Assembly: GCF_007829885.1 (NCBI RefSeq)
Contig: NZ_VIWW01000001.1
Location: 5,890,001-5,954,000, forward strand
Direction: 5' to 3'
DNA length: 64,000 bases
Source: Streptomyces brevispora
Lineage (GTDB): Bacteria > Actinomycetota > Actinomycetes > Streptomycetales > Streptomycetaceae
How positions within the stretch are numbered: position 1 is the first letter of the stretch; each line of letters begins with the position of its first letter. Both the position numbers and the translations under genes were made by a program. The notes beneath the pieces were generated by a model. It made no database searches. It was given only the letters and a program-made list of their open reading frames with translations, and was not told the DNA's origin. Shown piece after piece: positions 9,037 through 18,109 of the stretch.

Positions 9037-9945
9037 ATGAAGCAGTTCTCCTTGCGTTCTCGCGTCGTGGGACATCCTTCCTCCAAGGCAGTGGCGCGTC
9101 AGATGGTCGCGATGTGCCCGGCCAACGGGCGTCGAGGTCTGGCCCTCCAGCGGATGGCCTACCGCATCGTCCGGGCCGTTCCGTCGCTTGGACTCCGGTC
9201 TGCCGGGTCGTGGCCGCTGCCGATTTCCCCCGAGAGCTGGGCGGCGATCGAGGCCCGCATCCGTGACGTTCGCGGGCCGGCCGCCGGTGCGGTGCTCTGG
9301 CACCTCCCGCCGGCCGACCAACCCCAAGTGAAGTTCGGCGCCTTGTTTCTCGACTCTGCCGACCTTCCTCTGGCTTTCGCCCGAGTGCTCCTGACCCGGG
9401 ACGTCCCGCGGTTGGCTCCCCGAGTGGCCGAAGGAGGCCGAACGGGCATCCGTTGGCCGATGCGACTCGAGGAGTTCTGCCATGACGGTCTCTCGGTGGA
9501 GCTGTCCACCGCCACGCCAGCCGGTCTTCACGTTCCGGTCCACTTGGGCCTCCGCGCCGTGACGGATCTCTGCGCCGACATCGACGACGCGTTCGGGGTT
9601 CTGGAACGTCACGCCTATGTGCCGGACAATTGGACCCCCATGCACGGTGACCTTGCCCATTGGAACCTCCGGCGCTATCGCACGGGGGACATCCACCTGC
9701 TGGACTGGGAAGGCAGCGACTGGGCTCCCCCCCACGCCGATCTCGCCCGCTTCATCATGACGGCACCGAACGGCCGGCAGTTGGCTGCTGGCCTTCCCAA
9801 GGCGTTGGGTCCCGAGCTCGAAGAGGCGGCGCTCTTCTGGTTGGACCGTGGTGCAAAGGCGGCTGAGGGAGAAGTCCCGGCGTGGGTGGAACGCAAACAC
9901 GCCGACCAAGCCGCCGTCCTCTCCGACTTGCTGGCCGCGACGTGA
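9037..9945 (+). CDS. Phosphotransferase-like (APH/choline kinase fold) protein of the polysaccharide locus
   Basis: The 302-residue protein has the catalytic loop of the aminoglycoside phosphotransferase/choline kinase fold: MHGDLAHWNL near residue 205 followed by LLDWEGSDWAPPHADLAR (the HGDxxxxN and D[WF]E pattern). The N-terminal ATP-binding half is poorly conserved, with no clear P-loop lysine. Sandwiched between glycosyltransferases, it may phosphorylate a sugar or a glycan intermediate rather than an antibiotic. The start is the ATG at 9037; an upstream in-frame ATG at 8971 would overlap the preceding gene. Function is inferred from fold and context only. Confidence 0.72.
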   Translation: MKQFSLRSRVVGHPSSKAVARQMVAMCPANGRRGLALQRMAYRIVRAVPSLGLRSAGSWPLPISPESWAAIEARIRDVRGPAAGAVLWHLPPADQPQVKFGALFLDSADLPLAFARVLLTRDVPRLAPRVAEGGRTGIRWPMRLEEFCHDGLSVELSTATPAGLHVPVHLGLRAVTDLCADIDDAFGVLERHAYVPDNWTPMHGDLAHWNLRRYRTGDIHLLDWEGSDWAPPHADLARFIMTAPNGRQLAAGLPKALGPELEEAALFWLDRGAKAAEGEVPAWVERKHADQAAVLSDLLAAT

Positions 9946-9997
9946 GCGTGCTCTCCGCAGCTCCAGGAAATCGGAACGATCGAGGGGATCCTTCGTG

Positions 9998-11200
9998 ATG
10001 AAGATTGTGATGTCAGCTTATGCCTGCGACCCGGACGAGTCGTCCGAGCGCGGCATCGGGTGGTGGTGGGCTTCCGCCGCCGCCGAGCGGCACGAGGTTT
10101 GGCTCCTCACGCGCCACCGCAGCCGACCGGCCATCGAGCGCGCCCTCAAGACAGATCCGCGGCCCAACCTGCATCCCGTCTATGTCGATGCCCCTCGTTG
10201 GGTCCGTTCGCTGAAGCGAGGAGCCTGGACGCTGTACCCGTACTATGCGATCTGGCAGGCGGTGGCCCGCGCCGAGGCCCGTCGTCTCCACCGAGACGTT
10301 CGATTCGACGTCGCCCATCACATGACGTTCTCGATCGACTGGCTGCCATCGGGCATGGCGTTCATCCGCGGGCTCCCCTCAGTGTGGGGGCCGGTCGGGC
10401 CCGGCGTCACTTCATTCCCGTTCCGGATGTGGAAGACGTACGGGCCTCGGTGGGCATCCTCCGAGTTGCTCCGGTCCATCGTCACGACAGTGGGCTCGCG
10501 CACGTTCGGCTCGTGGACGGCTAAGCACGCCACTGTGATCATCGCTCAGAACAACGACGTGGCCAAGCGGTTCAAGGGCCACCCCAACCTCGTCGTCGAG
10601 CAGAATTCCGTGGTCGATCTGCCGCCGGATCTCGTCGGGCCCTCGGCGTCGTTCGGTGACAAGACCCGGCGAGCCATCTTCATCGGCCGTCTGATCCCGT
10701 CGAAGGGCCTTCGGGCCGCGGTTGGCGCCCTGGCACAGCCGGCCGCCTCCGACTGGACCCTCGACGTGTACGGCCGAGGTCCCGAGCGCGAGCCCAGCCT
10801 GGCTCTCGCTCGCAAGCTCGGCGTCGACGACCGCATCACGCTCCACGGTGCCGCGGACCGGTCCGAGGTCTTCAAGGCGCTCCACCAGGCCGACGCGCTG
10901 CTGTTTCCCAGCAGTCGGGAATCGGCCCCGGGGGCGGTTGCCGAAGCCGTCACCTCCGGTTGTCCCGTGATTTGCCTCGACACCAGCGGCCCCGGAACGG
11001 TGGTGCAGCCGGGACAGGGAATCAAGCTCGCGCCGTCGGCCGATGTCTGCCGGTCGCTCGCCCAGGCGCTGAACCAGGTCGGTCCCCGGCACGCTGGTGA
11101 TGACCGCTGGACCGCCCGACGGATCCCCTATCTGCTTGACCGGTGGTACGCCATGGCTGTCGGTGCCTCCTCCTCGGTTCTCGCCGGAAGGGCGGTCTGA
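9998..11200 (+). CDS. Glycosyltransferase family 4
   Basis: The 400-residue GT-B protein begins MKIVMSAYACDPDESSERGIGW, an N-terminal pattern found in family 4 enzymes of exopolysaccharide loci. It has GRLIPSKGLRAAVGAL and SSRESAPGAVAEAVTSGCPV in the donor-binding half, with the conserved acidic pair around the latter. A GTG one codon upstream is an alternative start. It is in line with the other transferases, and the following P-loop gene starts 2 bases after its stop. Confidence 0.87.
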   Translation: MKIVMSAYACDPDESSERGIGWWWASAAAERHEVWLLTRHRSRPAIERALKTDPRPNLHPVYVDAPRWVRSLKRGAWTLYPYYAIWQAVARAEARRLHRDVRFDVAHHMTFSIDWLPSGMAFIRGLPSVWGPVGPGVTSFPFRMWKTYGPRWASSELLRSIVTTVGSRTFGSWTAKHATVIIAQNNDVAKRFKGHPNLVVEQNSVVDLPPDLVGPSASFGDKTRRAIFIGRLIPSKGLRAAVGALAQPAASDWTLDVYGRGPEREPSLALARKLGVDDRITLHGAADRSEVFKALHQADALLFPSSRESAPGAVAEAVTSGCPVICLDTSGPGTVVQPGQGIKLAPSADVCRSLAQALNQVGPRHAGDDRWTARRIPYLLDRWYAMAVGASSSVLAGRAV

Positions 11201-11201
11201 G

Positions 11202-11810
11202 GTGTTCGTCGCTCTCGTCGGCCCCGACGGGGTCGGAAAGACGACCGTGGCTGGCGCCCTCGAGCGGGCGGCGCGGGCCCGCGGGCGCCGCTTCGCCTAT
11301 GTCCACTGGATCCCGACGACGGTCGCACCACCCGTGTCCATGCCATGCACCACCGTCCCCCCGCCACCGAAGCGGACCGGGCTGGCTCCAGCCGGCCTCT
11401 CGCACCGCGTGCTGTCCGTGGGCCGGCTGTGCAGAAACCTCGTCCGGTTCTGGGCCGGCTACGTCATGGGCATGCGCCGTCATGTGGCCGGTCTACGGGG
11501 GCCCGATGTCCTCGTGGTCGCCGACCGTTGGATGTACAACTACATCGCCCAGCCGGTCAGCGTGGCTTACCACGGTCCCCCGACACTTGCTCGTCTGGCG
11601 GTCTGGCTGGCACCCCGCCCGGACCTGACCATCGTGCTCGACGCCCCCGCCGATGTGATCGTGGCCCGGAAGCAGGAACTCACGCTCGACGAAGCGGAAT
11701 CCGAGCTGGGCCGGTGGCGTCAGCTCTCCCCTCCGAACGCCGTGGCTCACCTCGACGCAACCCTCTCGCCGGACGTTCTGGCCAAACAGATTCTGGACGT
11801 GATTGCGTGA
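11202..11810 (+). CDS. Thymidylate kinase-like P-loop protein of the polysaccharide locus
   Basis: The protein of about 202 residues starts with a P-loop, VGPDGVGKTTVAGAL, near residue 5. It continues with features of the thymidylate kinase fold: VADRWMYNYIAQPVSV, corresponding to the DR-Y segment, and IVLDAPADVIVARKQE, corresponding to the lid/adenine region. Thymidylate kinase-like proteins recur in surface-glycan loci and are not the housekeeping enzyme; they may phosphorylate a sugar or lipid-linked intermediate. The GTG at 11202 follows a purine-rich stretch (GGAAGGGCGG). The stop overlaps the next GTG. See also the gene at 13798, whose product resembles the partner domain sometimes fused to such kinases. 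Confidence 0.75.
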   Translation: MFVALVGPDGVGKTTVAGALERAARARGRRFAYVHWIPTTVAPPVSMPCTTVPPPPKRTGLAPAGLSHRVLSVGRLCRNLVRFWAGYVMGMRRHVAGLRGPDVLVVADRWMYNYIAQPVSVAYHGPPTLARLAVWLAPRPDLTIVLDAPADVIVARKQELTLDEAESELGRWRQLSPPNAVAHLDATLSPDVLAKQILDVIA

Positions 11811-13054
11811 GCACTGGTCTCGCTGTGGCGGGCATGCGGCGGGCGCACTGCGCGGATGCCGCCGTAGAAGGCCAGGCGTCGACGAAATGCCTGACCCTGG
11901 CATGGGTGATCGCCATCGCCACCAGCATGCCGTGGTCCGGGCCTGCCGCCGCCGAAGGCGGTGCGGCAGCCTTGTTGAAGTTTTCGTTGCTGGCGCTCGC
12001 GGCCCTGCTCGCTTATGCAGGACGCAAGCGGACGGCCTGGCCGAGATCCGTGAAGGCGCTGCTGGTTTACTGCGCCATCGCCGCGGCCGGTGGTCTCCTC
12101 GGCCCGGACTTCGATGTCTCGTTCGTCCGCTCGGCTCGGTTCTCGGGGCTCCTAGTCGTGAGCGCCTGGGTCATCGCCGGGATGGACTCCCGGCGCCTCC
12201 TCGTGATCTACGCACGGGTTGGGACCGTGTTCGTCGGCGTTTCCCTGCTGGCGATGCTGTTGGGCTTCAACCCTCTGAGATCGGGCCGGTTGTACGGGTT
12301 TCTACCGCCGACCCATCCGAACAACGTCGGCGCGATCGCCGGCCTGGCGCTGATCACGCTGTTCGTTCCATGGGCAAGAGGCGACAAGCTCGCGCGGTGG
12401 CAGGGCGTCAGCCTCCTGCTGCTCACGGCCGGTGTGATCGTGAGCGGATCCCGCACGAGCATCCTGGCCACCGCATTCGGTTTGTGCGTGGCGCTGGTCC
12501 AAAGGAGCACTCGGGGCAGGGGAGTGCCGGTCCTTTACTGCTGTGTGCTCCTCATCACGCTCAACTCCCTTCTCGGGAACCCTCTGCACTCGCTCTACAT
12601 CCGGGAGAGTGCCCGCGGTACTGAGTTTGTCGACATCACGTTCACCGGGCGTTCCGAACGCTGGGAGACTGCTATCGAAGTGGAACGAACAGTCCCGCAG
12701 ACCCTGTTCGGAAAGGGGATGGCGGTCAAGAGCGTGCCGAGCCCGCATGCCTTCACCGCCGCAGAGCCGCTGGACGGCTCGTGGGTCTCGGCCTTCGTGC
12801 AGGCCGGTCTGCTGGGGTTCGCTGCTCTTCTGGTCGGGTTCGTACTGTTTCTCACCGCCGGCCGGGGCAAACTTCGACGGCTCCGTGACCCGGTGCTGCT
12901 CGGAGTCGTTGGCTTTGTCGTCCCACACTCGATCTTCGAGAGCAGCCTGAACGACGTCTCGGTGGTGCTTCCTGCTCTGGTCGCCCTTGGCGCAACCCGG
13001 CCGAGCACCCGGGCGGATGACGCGCTCGCCCCAAGCGTTCCCAGGCTGGCTTAG
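11807..13054 (+). CDS. O-antigen ligase/polymerase-like (Wzy-type) membrane protein
   Basis: The 415-residue protein has many hydrophobic segments and the O-antigen ligase-family pattern HPNNVGAIAGLALI in the middle, followed by VSGSRTSILATAFGL and a large periplasm-like loop with GRSERWETA and FGKGMAV. These fit a Wzy polymerase or WaaL-type ligase that joins lipid-linked repeat units outside the membrane. The start GTG overlaps the stop of the preceding gene (GTGA). As the only such protein in the locus, polymerase is the better guess. Confidence 0.85.
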   Translation: MSTGLAVAGMRRAHCADAAVEGQASTKCLTLAWVIAIATSMPWSGPAAAEGGAAALLKFSLLALAALLAYAGRKRTAWPRSVKALLVYCAIAAAGGLLGPDFDVSFVRSARFSGLLVVSAWVIAGMDSRRLLVIYARVGTVFVGVSLLAMLLGFNPLRSGRLYGFLPPTHPNNVGAIAGLALITLFVPWARGDKLARWQGVSLLLLTAGVIVSGSRTSILATAFGLCVALVQRSTRGRGVPVLYCCVLLITLNSLLGNPLHSLYIRESARGTEFVDITFTGRSERWETAIEVERTVPQTLFGKGMAVKSVPSPHAFTAAEPLDGSWVSAFVQAGLLGFAALLVGFVLFLTAGRGKLRRLRDPVLLGVVGFVVPHSIFESSLNDVSVVLPALVALGATRPSTRADDALAPSVPRLA

Positions 13055-13066
13055 GAGAGTTCTGAC

Positions 13067-13801
13067 ATGAGCGGTCTTGACGCTGGGATCCGCAAGGCGG
13101 CTGAGTACGCCGCCAGCCGGATCAAAAGGACCGAGTACCGGCTCGATCCCGACCTGCCGGTGGCTTCGGTCGTCGGAATCAGCGGCCGCCGCTCCTTGGG
13201 CATCCTGCGCGGCCTCGTTCGGGGCGTCGGCCTGCGCAAGTCGCTCTGGAGCGCGCTGTGCGTCGGCCGAGGTGTCAGCTTCCGCAACCGCCGCCTGATC
13301 AAGGTCGGGAAGGGAGTGACCGCCGGGCGCGGAGCCGTGCTCGACGGTCTGTCGCGCCGGGGGCTGGTGCTCGGGGACAACGTCACCATCGGGCCGTACT
13401 CGATCATCGAGACGAGCGGAATCATCACCAACCTCGGGGAGGGCTGTGTGATGGGCGCCAGGTCGGCCATCGGCTCCCACTCGTTCATCGGTGCCGCCGG
13501 CGGCGTGTGGATCGGGGAAGACGTGATCATGGGGAACCGGGTCAGCTTCCATTCGGAGAACCATGTCTTCAAGGACACCAGTCGGCCGATCCGTGACCAG
13601 GGTCTGACCCGTGAGGGGATCACGATCGATGACGACTGCTGGGTCGGCGCCAACGTCACCTTCCTCGACGGGGCGCGAGTGGGGCGAGGCTGTGTCATCG
13701 CCGCCGGAAGCGTTGTCCGTGGTGAGATCCCGCCGATGAGCGTCATTGCCGGAGTCCCCGCGAAGGTCATGAAAATGCGAGAAAAGGGCGGAACCCTATG
13801 A
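13067..13801 (+). CDS. Left-handed beta-helix acyltransferase (WbbJ/LpxA-like)
   Basis: The 244-residue protein carries hexapeptide-repeat turns (VTAGRGAVLDGL, VTIGPYSIIETSG, VMGARSAIGSHSFIG, IMGNRVSFHSENHVF) and the C-terminal active-site/CoA region ITIDDDCWVGANVTFLDGARVG followed by VVRGEIPPMSVIAGVPAKV. It probably O-acetylates a sugar of the repeat unit with acetyl-CoA. GGAGAG lies 8 bases before the ATG, and the gene overlaps the next by four bases (ATGA). Confidence 0.87.
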   Translation: MSGLDAGIRKAAEYAASRIKRTEYRLDPDLPVASVVGISGRRSLGILRGLVRGVGLRKSLWSALCVGRGVSFRNRRLIKVGKGVTAGRGAVLDGLSRRGLVLGDNVTIGPYSIIETSGIITNLGEGCVMGARSAIGSHSFIGAAGGVWIGEDVIMGNRVSFHSENHVFKDTSRPIRDQGLTREGITIDDDCWVGANVTFLDGARVGRGCVIAAGSVVRGEIPPMSVIAGVPAKVMKMREKGGTL

Positions 13802-14613
13802 ATCTCCAACCCGAGGCGCTGCCGTGGGAGTCGTTGCTGGCGGAGTTGACGGACAGTGTTCCGAACTGGACGGTCTTCAAGCACCTGGACCGCGCCCTGA
13901 GCGGACGGGGTGATCTCGACGCCGCGGCCCCCCGCCACTCCTGGCCCGGCGTCACCGATACGGTTGCCGACTGGTTTCTCGGGTCACGGCCGGACGCGGT
14001 GGTCGTTCCTTGCGACCACGTGTCCGACGTCCGCGTCCTCCTGCTAGTCGATCCGGACCGCCTGCCGGTCGTGGACGAGGTCGACCTCCTGTCAGTCAGC
14101 AGCCTCAGGGGCGCACCGTGGGCAAGAGCGGAGGACCTGGCGGCGCTGAGCTCGGTGGGCCCTTACGGCCGGACCCTTCGGCCAGGAGCGCAGACGGTGG
14201 TCCTGGCTCTGATGTACGGTCTTGACTACAAGGGCAATGTGCGCATTCCCGACCGGGAGCTGGCCGCCGTCCGTCGTGGGGCATATGAGGATCCGGAAGG
14301 CGTGGATCTCGCCGTTCGGGTACTCCTTCCCAAGATCGCCGGTCGGTGGGCCGGTCGGGTGGCCGCGGACGTCCGCTCGGAGGCATGCGAAGTGCGCCGG
14401 TCCAGAGCCCTTGTCGCGGCGCTCCTGGCCTCCGCCCTGATGCACCCCGTCCACTTGGTCTCGCGTCTCGAGTTCAGGTCGCGCCGCCCGTGTCCCGTGG
14501 CCGAGCTCGCTCTCCACCGAGGCCGTCGCCTCCCGCCGGACGATCTCGATCGGTTCCTGACGGACGTCTCGGCGGCGCATCGAGTGATCAGGACGGTGTC
14601 GGTGCCTCGCTGA
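13798..14613 (+). CDS. Putative nucleotidyltransferase-like protein, partner of the kinase-like gene
   Basis: I do not recognise a named family. The 271-residue protein begins with a segment (NWTVFKHLDRALSGRGDLDAA) that resembles the opening of nucleotidyltransferase-fold domains, in which a short helix is followed by G-x-DxD. It continues with a strand-rich part (DVRVLLLVDPD) and a helical C-terminal half. In other glycan loci a comparable domain sits N-terminal to a thymidylate kinase-like domain; here the two halves would be separate genes (this one and 11202-11810). It overlaps the acyltransferase gene by four bases, so it is part of the same operon. Confidence 0.6.
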   Translation: MNLQPEALPWESLLAELTDSVPNWTVFKHLDRALSGRGDLDAAAPRHSWPGVTDTVADWFLGSRPDAVVVPCDHVSDVRVLLLVDPDRLPVVDEVDLLSVSSLRGAPWARAEDLAALSSVGPYGRTLRPGAQTVVLALMYGLDYKGNVRIPDRELAAVRRGAYEDPEGVDLAVRVLLPKIAGRWAGRVAADVRSEACEVRRSRALVAALLASALMHPVHLVSRLEFRSRRPCPVAELALHRGRRLPPDDLDRFLTDVSAAHRVIRTVSVPR

Positions 14614-14706
14614 TCTCCCCTGCCCCCGTGGCCTTCCCCGGAGCTCAAGAGAACGGCCGAATCGGCCGACATTGTGGGCACCTGTGCTGATCTTAGAGAG
14701 GCGACC

Positions 14707-15648
14707 ATGCTTGTATCAGTGATCATCCCTCTGTACAACACAGAGAAATACATCGGAGCCTGTCTCGCGTCCGTCCTCGGCCAGACGCATCAGGAGTTCG
14801 AAGTCATCGTGGTGGACGACGGGTCCACCGACGGCGGTGCGGTGATCGCCGAGAACATCGGTGACGAGCGTATTCGTGTCGACCGAGGCGCGAACCGGGG
14901 AGTGGCAGCCGCCCGCAATCGCGGTCTCGCCCTCGCCAGGGGCGAGATGGTGGCTTTCCTCGACGCTGATGACCTCTGGTATCCGGCGAAGCTGTCCGAG
15001 CAGATCAGCCTCCTGCAGAATGACCGCGGTCTCGTCGCGGTGGGCGCGGTCTTCCAGTATCTGTCCGGGAACGGCCGCGTACTTGGCCGGATGGGTCAGG
15101 AAGTTCGGGATGCCGACTCTCGAGAGCGTCTGCAGCGGGGTCGGTTGATGCCGTTCCCGATCTCTTCCCTGATCGCTCGGACCGACATCGTGCGGGCCGC
15201 GGGAGGGTTCGACGAGTCACTTCCGCCCGTCGAGGATCTCGACCTCATGACGCGACTGGCGTTGGCGGGATCGGTTGCCACGGTCATGCGGCCGCTCGGC
15301 GCCTATCGCGTTCACAGCAACTCCGCATCAGCACGCCAGCACGTCAAGATGAAGATGCTCACGCGCTTCGTCGAGAAGCGGGCTGAGGCCCGGCTCGAAG
15401 GCCGGCCCGCCCCAACCCTGGAATCGTTCGTGTCCTCGTATCGCCTCACGAGGGCGCAGCGGCGGCGGGATGGTGCGGCGCGACGATTTCGTGACGCCGG
15501 CCTGCTGGTGATGGAAGGACGGTACGTCAGGGCGAGCGCGCTGTGCGCTGCCGCCCTGGTAGCCCGGCCCTCGTATACGCTCCGCCGGATCGCGATGCGC
15601 CTTCCGGTTCGTCGTACGCCGAGTGCCGTTGCCCACGCCGGAAACTGA
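14707..15648 (+). CDS. Glycosyltransferase family 2
   Basis: The 313-residue GT-A enzyme begins LVSVIIPLYNTEKYIGACL, has the nucleotide-binding VVDDGSTDG and the metal-binding DxD in VAFLDADDLWYP, then an acceptor-side ED motif in PPVEDLDLMTRLALAG. The start at 14707 has GAGAGG upstream. The C-terminal 80 residues are rich in Arg and Ala, suggesting membrane association. It would add a sugar to the lipid-linked repeat unit. Confidence 0.92.
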   Translation: MLVSVIIPLYNTEKYIGACLASVLGQTHQEFEVIVVDDGSTDGGAVIAENIGDERIRVDRGANRGVAAARNRGLALARGEMVAFLDADDLWYPAKLSEQISLLQNDRGLVAVGAVFQYLSGNGRVLGRMGQEVRDADSRERLQRGRLMPFPISSLIARTDIVRAAGGFDESLPPVEDLDLMTRLALAGSVATVMRPLGAYRVHSNSASARQHVKMKMLTRFVEKRAEARLEGRPAPTLESFVSSYRLTRAQRRRDGAARRFRDAGLLVMEGRYVRASALCAAALVARPSYTLRRIAMRLPVRRTPSAVAHAGN

Positions 15649-15689
15649 GTCCCCAAGGCCGCTTTCACCACCCGGCGAAGGAAACCCCT

Positions 15690-16985
15690 ATGAAGAAAGC
15701 CGCCTCGGCTCGTGCAGCTTGGGGACTCATTGACCAAGTGCTCTCCAGCGCGAGCAATTTCTTTGTCAGCGGCTTGGCCGCTCACTCGTTGGCGCCAGGA
15801 GAGTTCGGCGCTTTCGCACTGGCCTTCGCGGTATATCTGCTCCTGCTCGGCGTGTCTCGATCTCTCTGCACGGAACCGCTCGCCATCCGATATACGGCCC
15901 AGGAGCAGGCCGTGTTCGACGCCGGAGCACGACGGGCTGTGGGGTCCGTCACCGTGCTGAGCTTGTTGCTCGGTGGTGTCTGTCTCGCGGCTGGCTTGCT
16001 CATCGGCGGCTCTGTCGGCGGGGCTCTGGTGGCGCTGGGCGTCGTGACTCCCGCACTTCTCGTGCAAGATGCCTGGCGATACGTCTTCTTCGCTTCAGGG
16101 CGAGTGCGATCAGCGGTTCTGAACGACTTCGTATGGGTTCTCGCTCAGGTCGGACTGTTCGGGCTGATGGCGGGGGGCGCGTTGCCCAGGTCGGGTCCGA
16201 TCATGATTGTCGTCTGGGGGGTCGGTGCGGGACTGGGCGCCGTCCTCGGTCTCCGCCAGTCCCGACTCGTTCCGGCCTGGTCCGGTCTTCCTGGTTGGCT
16301 ACGCGAGCACTCCGACCTCGGCGGGCGCTTCGCTGGCGAGTTCATTGCCGCCGCCGGTGCCGTGCATCTTGTCAGCTTCGGCATCGGGGCCACGGCAGGT
16401 CTGGCGGCGGCTGGCAGCATTCGGGGCGCACTCCTGGTGTTCGGGCCGCTCAGCGTGATCCTCATGGCCGCTGGTGTCGTTCTGCTTCCCGAGTTCGTTC
16501 GAAACACCCGCCTCTCGGTGGACGCCCTGGCGAGAAACGCGCGCGCGGCAAGTTGGGTCCTTCTCGCGTTGAGCGTCGTCTGGGGATTGGTTTGTCTGGC
16601 GACGCCGGCTTCCATCGGCCAGCGCCTTCTCGGTCAGAACTGGCCTGGCGTACGGTCGGTCCTGCCGCAGATCGCCCTGATGATGTGCGGGACCGGCGTG
16701 TCCGTAGGAGCGACACTCGGCCTCCGAGCGTTGGGCGCGGCCCGTCGCAGTCTTCGGGCTCGGCTCAGCATCATCCCGGTCACGATCGTCGGCGGCGTCC
16801 TGGGCGCGGCTCTGTGGGATGCGGCCGGAGCGGCCACGGGCTTCGCTGTCGCGAGCATCGCCGGCGGATTCATCTGGTGGCGGCACTTTCGCGCCGCTGT
16901 CGCGGAGTGGCACCTGACCGCCGAAATTCAGTCGATGAACCCGGCTGATATTGACACGCCACAGGTCGAGTCGCCGACGCCGTAA
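15690..16985 (+). CDS. Polysaccharide flippase (Wzx/MATE-like, MOP superfamily)
   Basis: The 431-residue protein is almost entirely hydrophobic, with about 12 predicted spans, and starts AAWGLIDQVLSSASNFFVSG, the opening seen in actinobacterial oligosaccharide flippases. It should move the lipid-linked repeat unit across the membrane before polymerisation. The ATG follows CGAAGGAAA. With the polymerase-like gene at 11807 it defines the Wzx/Wzy route. Confidence 0.85.
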   Translation: MKKAASARAAWGLIDQVLSSASNFFVSGLAAHSLAPGEFGAFALAFAVYLLLLGVSRSLCTEPLAIRYTAQEQAVFDAGARRAVGSVTVLSLLLGGVCLAAGLLIGGSVGGALVALGVVTPALLVQDAWRYVFFASGRVRSAVLNDFVWVLAQVGLFGLMAGGALPRSGPIMIVVWGVGAGLGAVLGLRQSRLVPAWSGLPGWLREHSDLGGRFAGEFIAAAGAVHLVSFGIGATAGLAAAGSIRGALLVFGPLSVILMAAGVVLLPEFVRNTRLSVDALARNARAASWVLLALSVVWGLVCLATPASIGQRLLGQNWPGVRSVLPQIALMMCGTGVSVGATLGLRALGAARRSLRARLSIIPVTIVGGVLGAALWDAAGAATGFAVASIAGGFIWWRHFRAAVAEWHLTAEIQSMNPADIDTPQVESPTP

Positions 16986-17016
16986 TCCTTTTTCAGGATC
17001 TGAAGGAGTTCGTCCC

Positions 17017-17511
17017 ATGGCATGGATCAAACTTATTTTCTTTCTGCGGCGGCTCCGCTTTGTGCCCAAGCGATTCGTCTATGAAATGCTCTTCTGGTAT
17101 GGCGCCGACATCCCGTGGACGGTGAAGTTCGGCGACAACGTGAAGATTCATCATCGTGGGATCGGAGTCGTCATCCATCCTCGGACGACCATCGGAAATC
17201 GGGTCCAGATCTGGCATGGAGTCACGCTCGGCCGGGCCGACGTCTTCCGTTCTCCGCATGATTCGGACTTTGGGGGTTTCGTGGTCGAGGACGACGCCTT
17301 GCTCTGCGCAGGCGCCAAGGTTCTCGGAGGCAGTGGAACGACGAGGGTTGGTCGAGGGACGATCATCGCCGCCAACGCGGTGCTGCTGGAATCGACCGGT
17401 GATTGGGAAGTCTGGGCCGGGATCCCGGCTCGTAAGGTCGCCGACCGAAAGGACGTCACGAGGCCGGGACGAACACCACGCGGAACGTTCGGGGCCAGAA
17501 CTTCCCTGTGA
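17017..17511 (+). CDS. Serine acetyltransferase-like left-handed beta-helix acyltransferase
   Basis: The 164-residue protein shows hexapeptide turns IGVVIHPRTTIGNRVQIWHGVTLG and TRVGRGTIIAANAVLLES, followed by VWAGIPARKVADRK. These match the short colanic-acid/serine O-acetyltransferase group. The His in IWHGVTLG is the likely catalytic base. It has a strong AAGGAG site. Its 3' end overlaps by about 56 bases the end of the convergent glutaminyl cyclase remnant. Confidence 0.85.
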   Translation: MAWIKLIFFLRRLRFVPKRFVYEMLFWYGADIPWTVKFGDNVKIHHRGIGVVIHPRTTIGNRVQIWHGVTLGRADVFRSPHDSDFGGFVVEDDALLCAGAKVLGGSGTTRVGRGTIIAANAVLLESTGDWEVWAGIPARKVADRKDVTRPGRTPRGTFGARTSL

Positions 17512-18109
17512 CCAGGAACTGGTCCGTTCCGGGGATGGCTGCGATCCCGTTCAACGTCGCCCCCGGGACGACTTCGTCGGCGGCCAGCAGGCCCAGGCAT
17601 CGATGGTCGCAGTGATCGCGCTGGTGGCGGGATCAATACGCACGATCCGGTCGGTGGGGAGCACGTTGGCGTATACGGTGGGGCCGACGCACTCCAGTTC
17701 GTTCAGTCCCTTCACCGGCCGGCCCCCCTCGGTAACGGTGACCTCACCCGTCTTCGCGAGTGTTGCGGGGGCACGGAACGTCAGCCGTGCCGAGCCGTCG
17801 CTGGTCACGAGCCGCTGCGCCGACTGCTGGAAGCACATGCCCCAACCGTCGTCCGGGTACGGCACGCGGCGCAGTTCCGCGAGCGTCGTCGCGTCGCGCT
17901 CGATGGCGATTCGGTTCCGCCAGGTGAGTTGCCACAGGGTCCGGCCGATCACAGTGACCCCTTCACCGAACAAGGGCGCGGGCAGCGCCACGCGGGTCTT
18001 CGGCGGTTTGCCCGTCGGCCCGGCCCGTACCGAGGAGGCTCCGGACAGGCCGGTGCTTTCGTAGAGCACGTTGCCGGCCATCTCCAGGCCCTCGGTGAGC
18101 GCCTGCGAG
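17456..18109 (-). pseudogene. Glutaminyl-peptide cyclotransferase, truncated by an IS and frameshifted
   Basis: Reading leftward, the sequence resembles glutamine cyclotransferases: LTEGLEMAGNVLYESTGLSG, then GKTPPKTRVALPAP-like and LNELECVG segments and IVRIDPATSAITATIDA. The next stretch continues in another frame as ATLNGIAAIPGTDQFLVTGK and RTFRVVFVPAS, ending at 17456, which implies a one-base deletion near 17603. The N-terminus with the signal peptide is missing and the gene stops at the inverted repeat of an IS6-family element (18110). An intact enzyme would cyclise N-terminal Gln on exported proteins. Confidence 0.85.
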
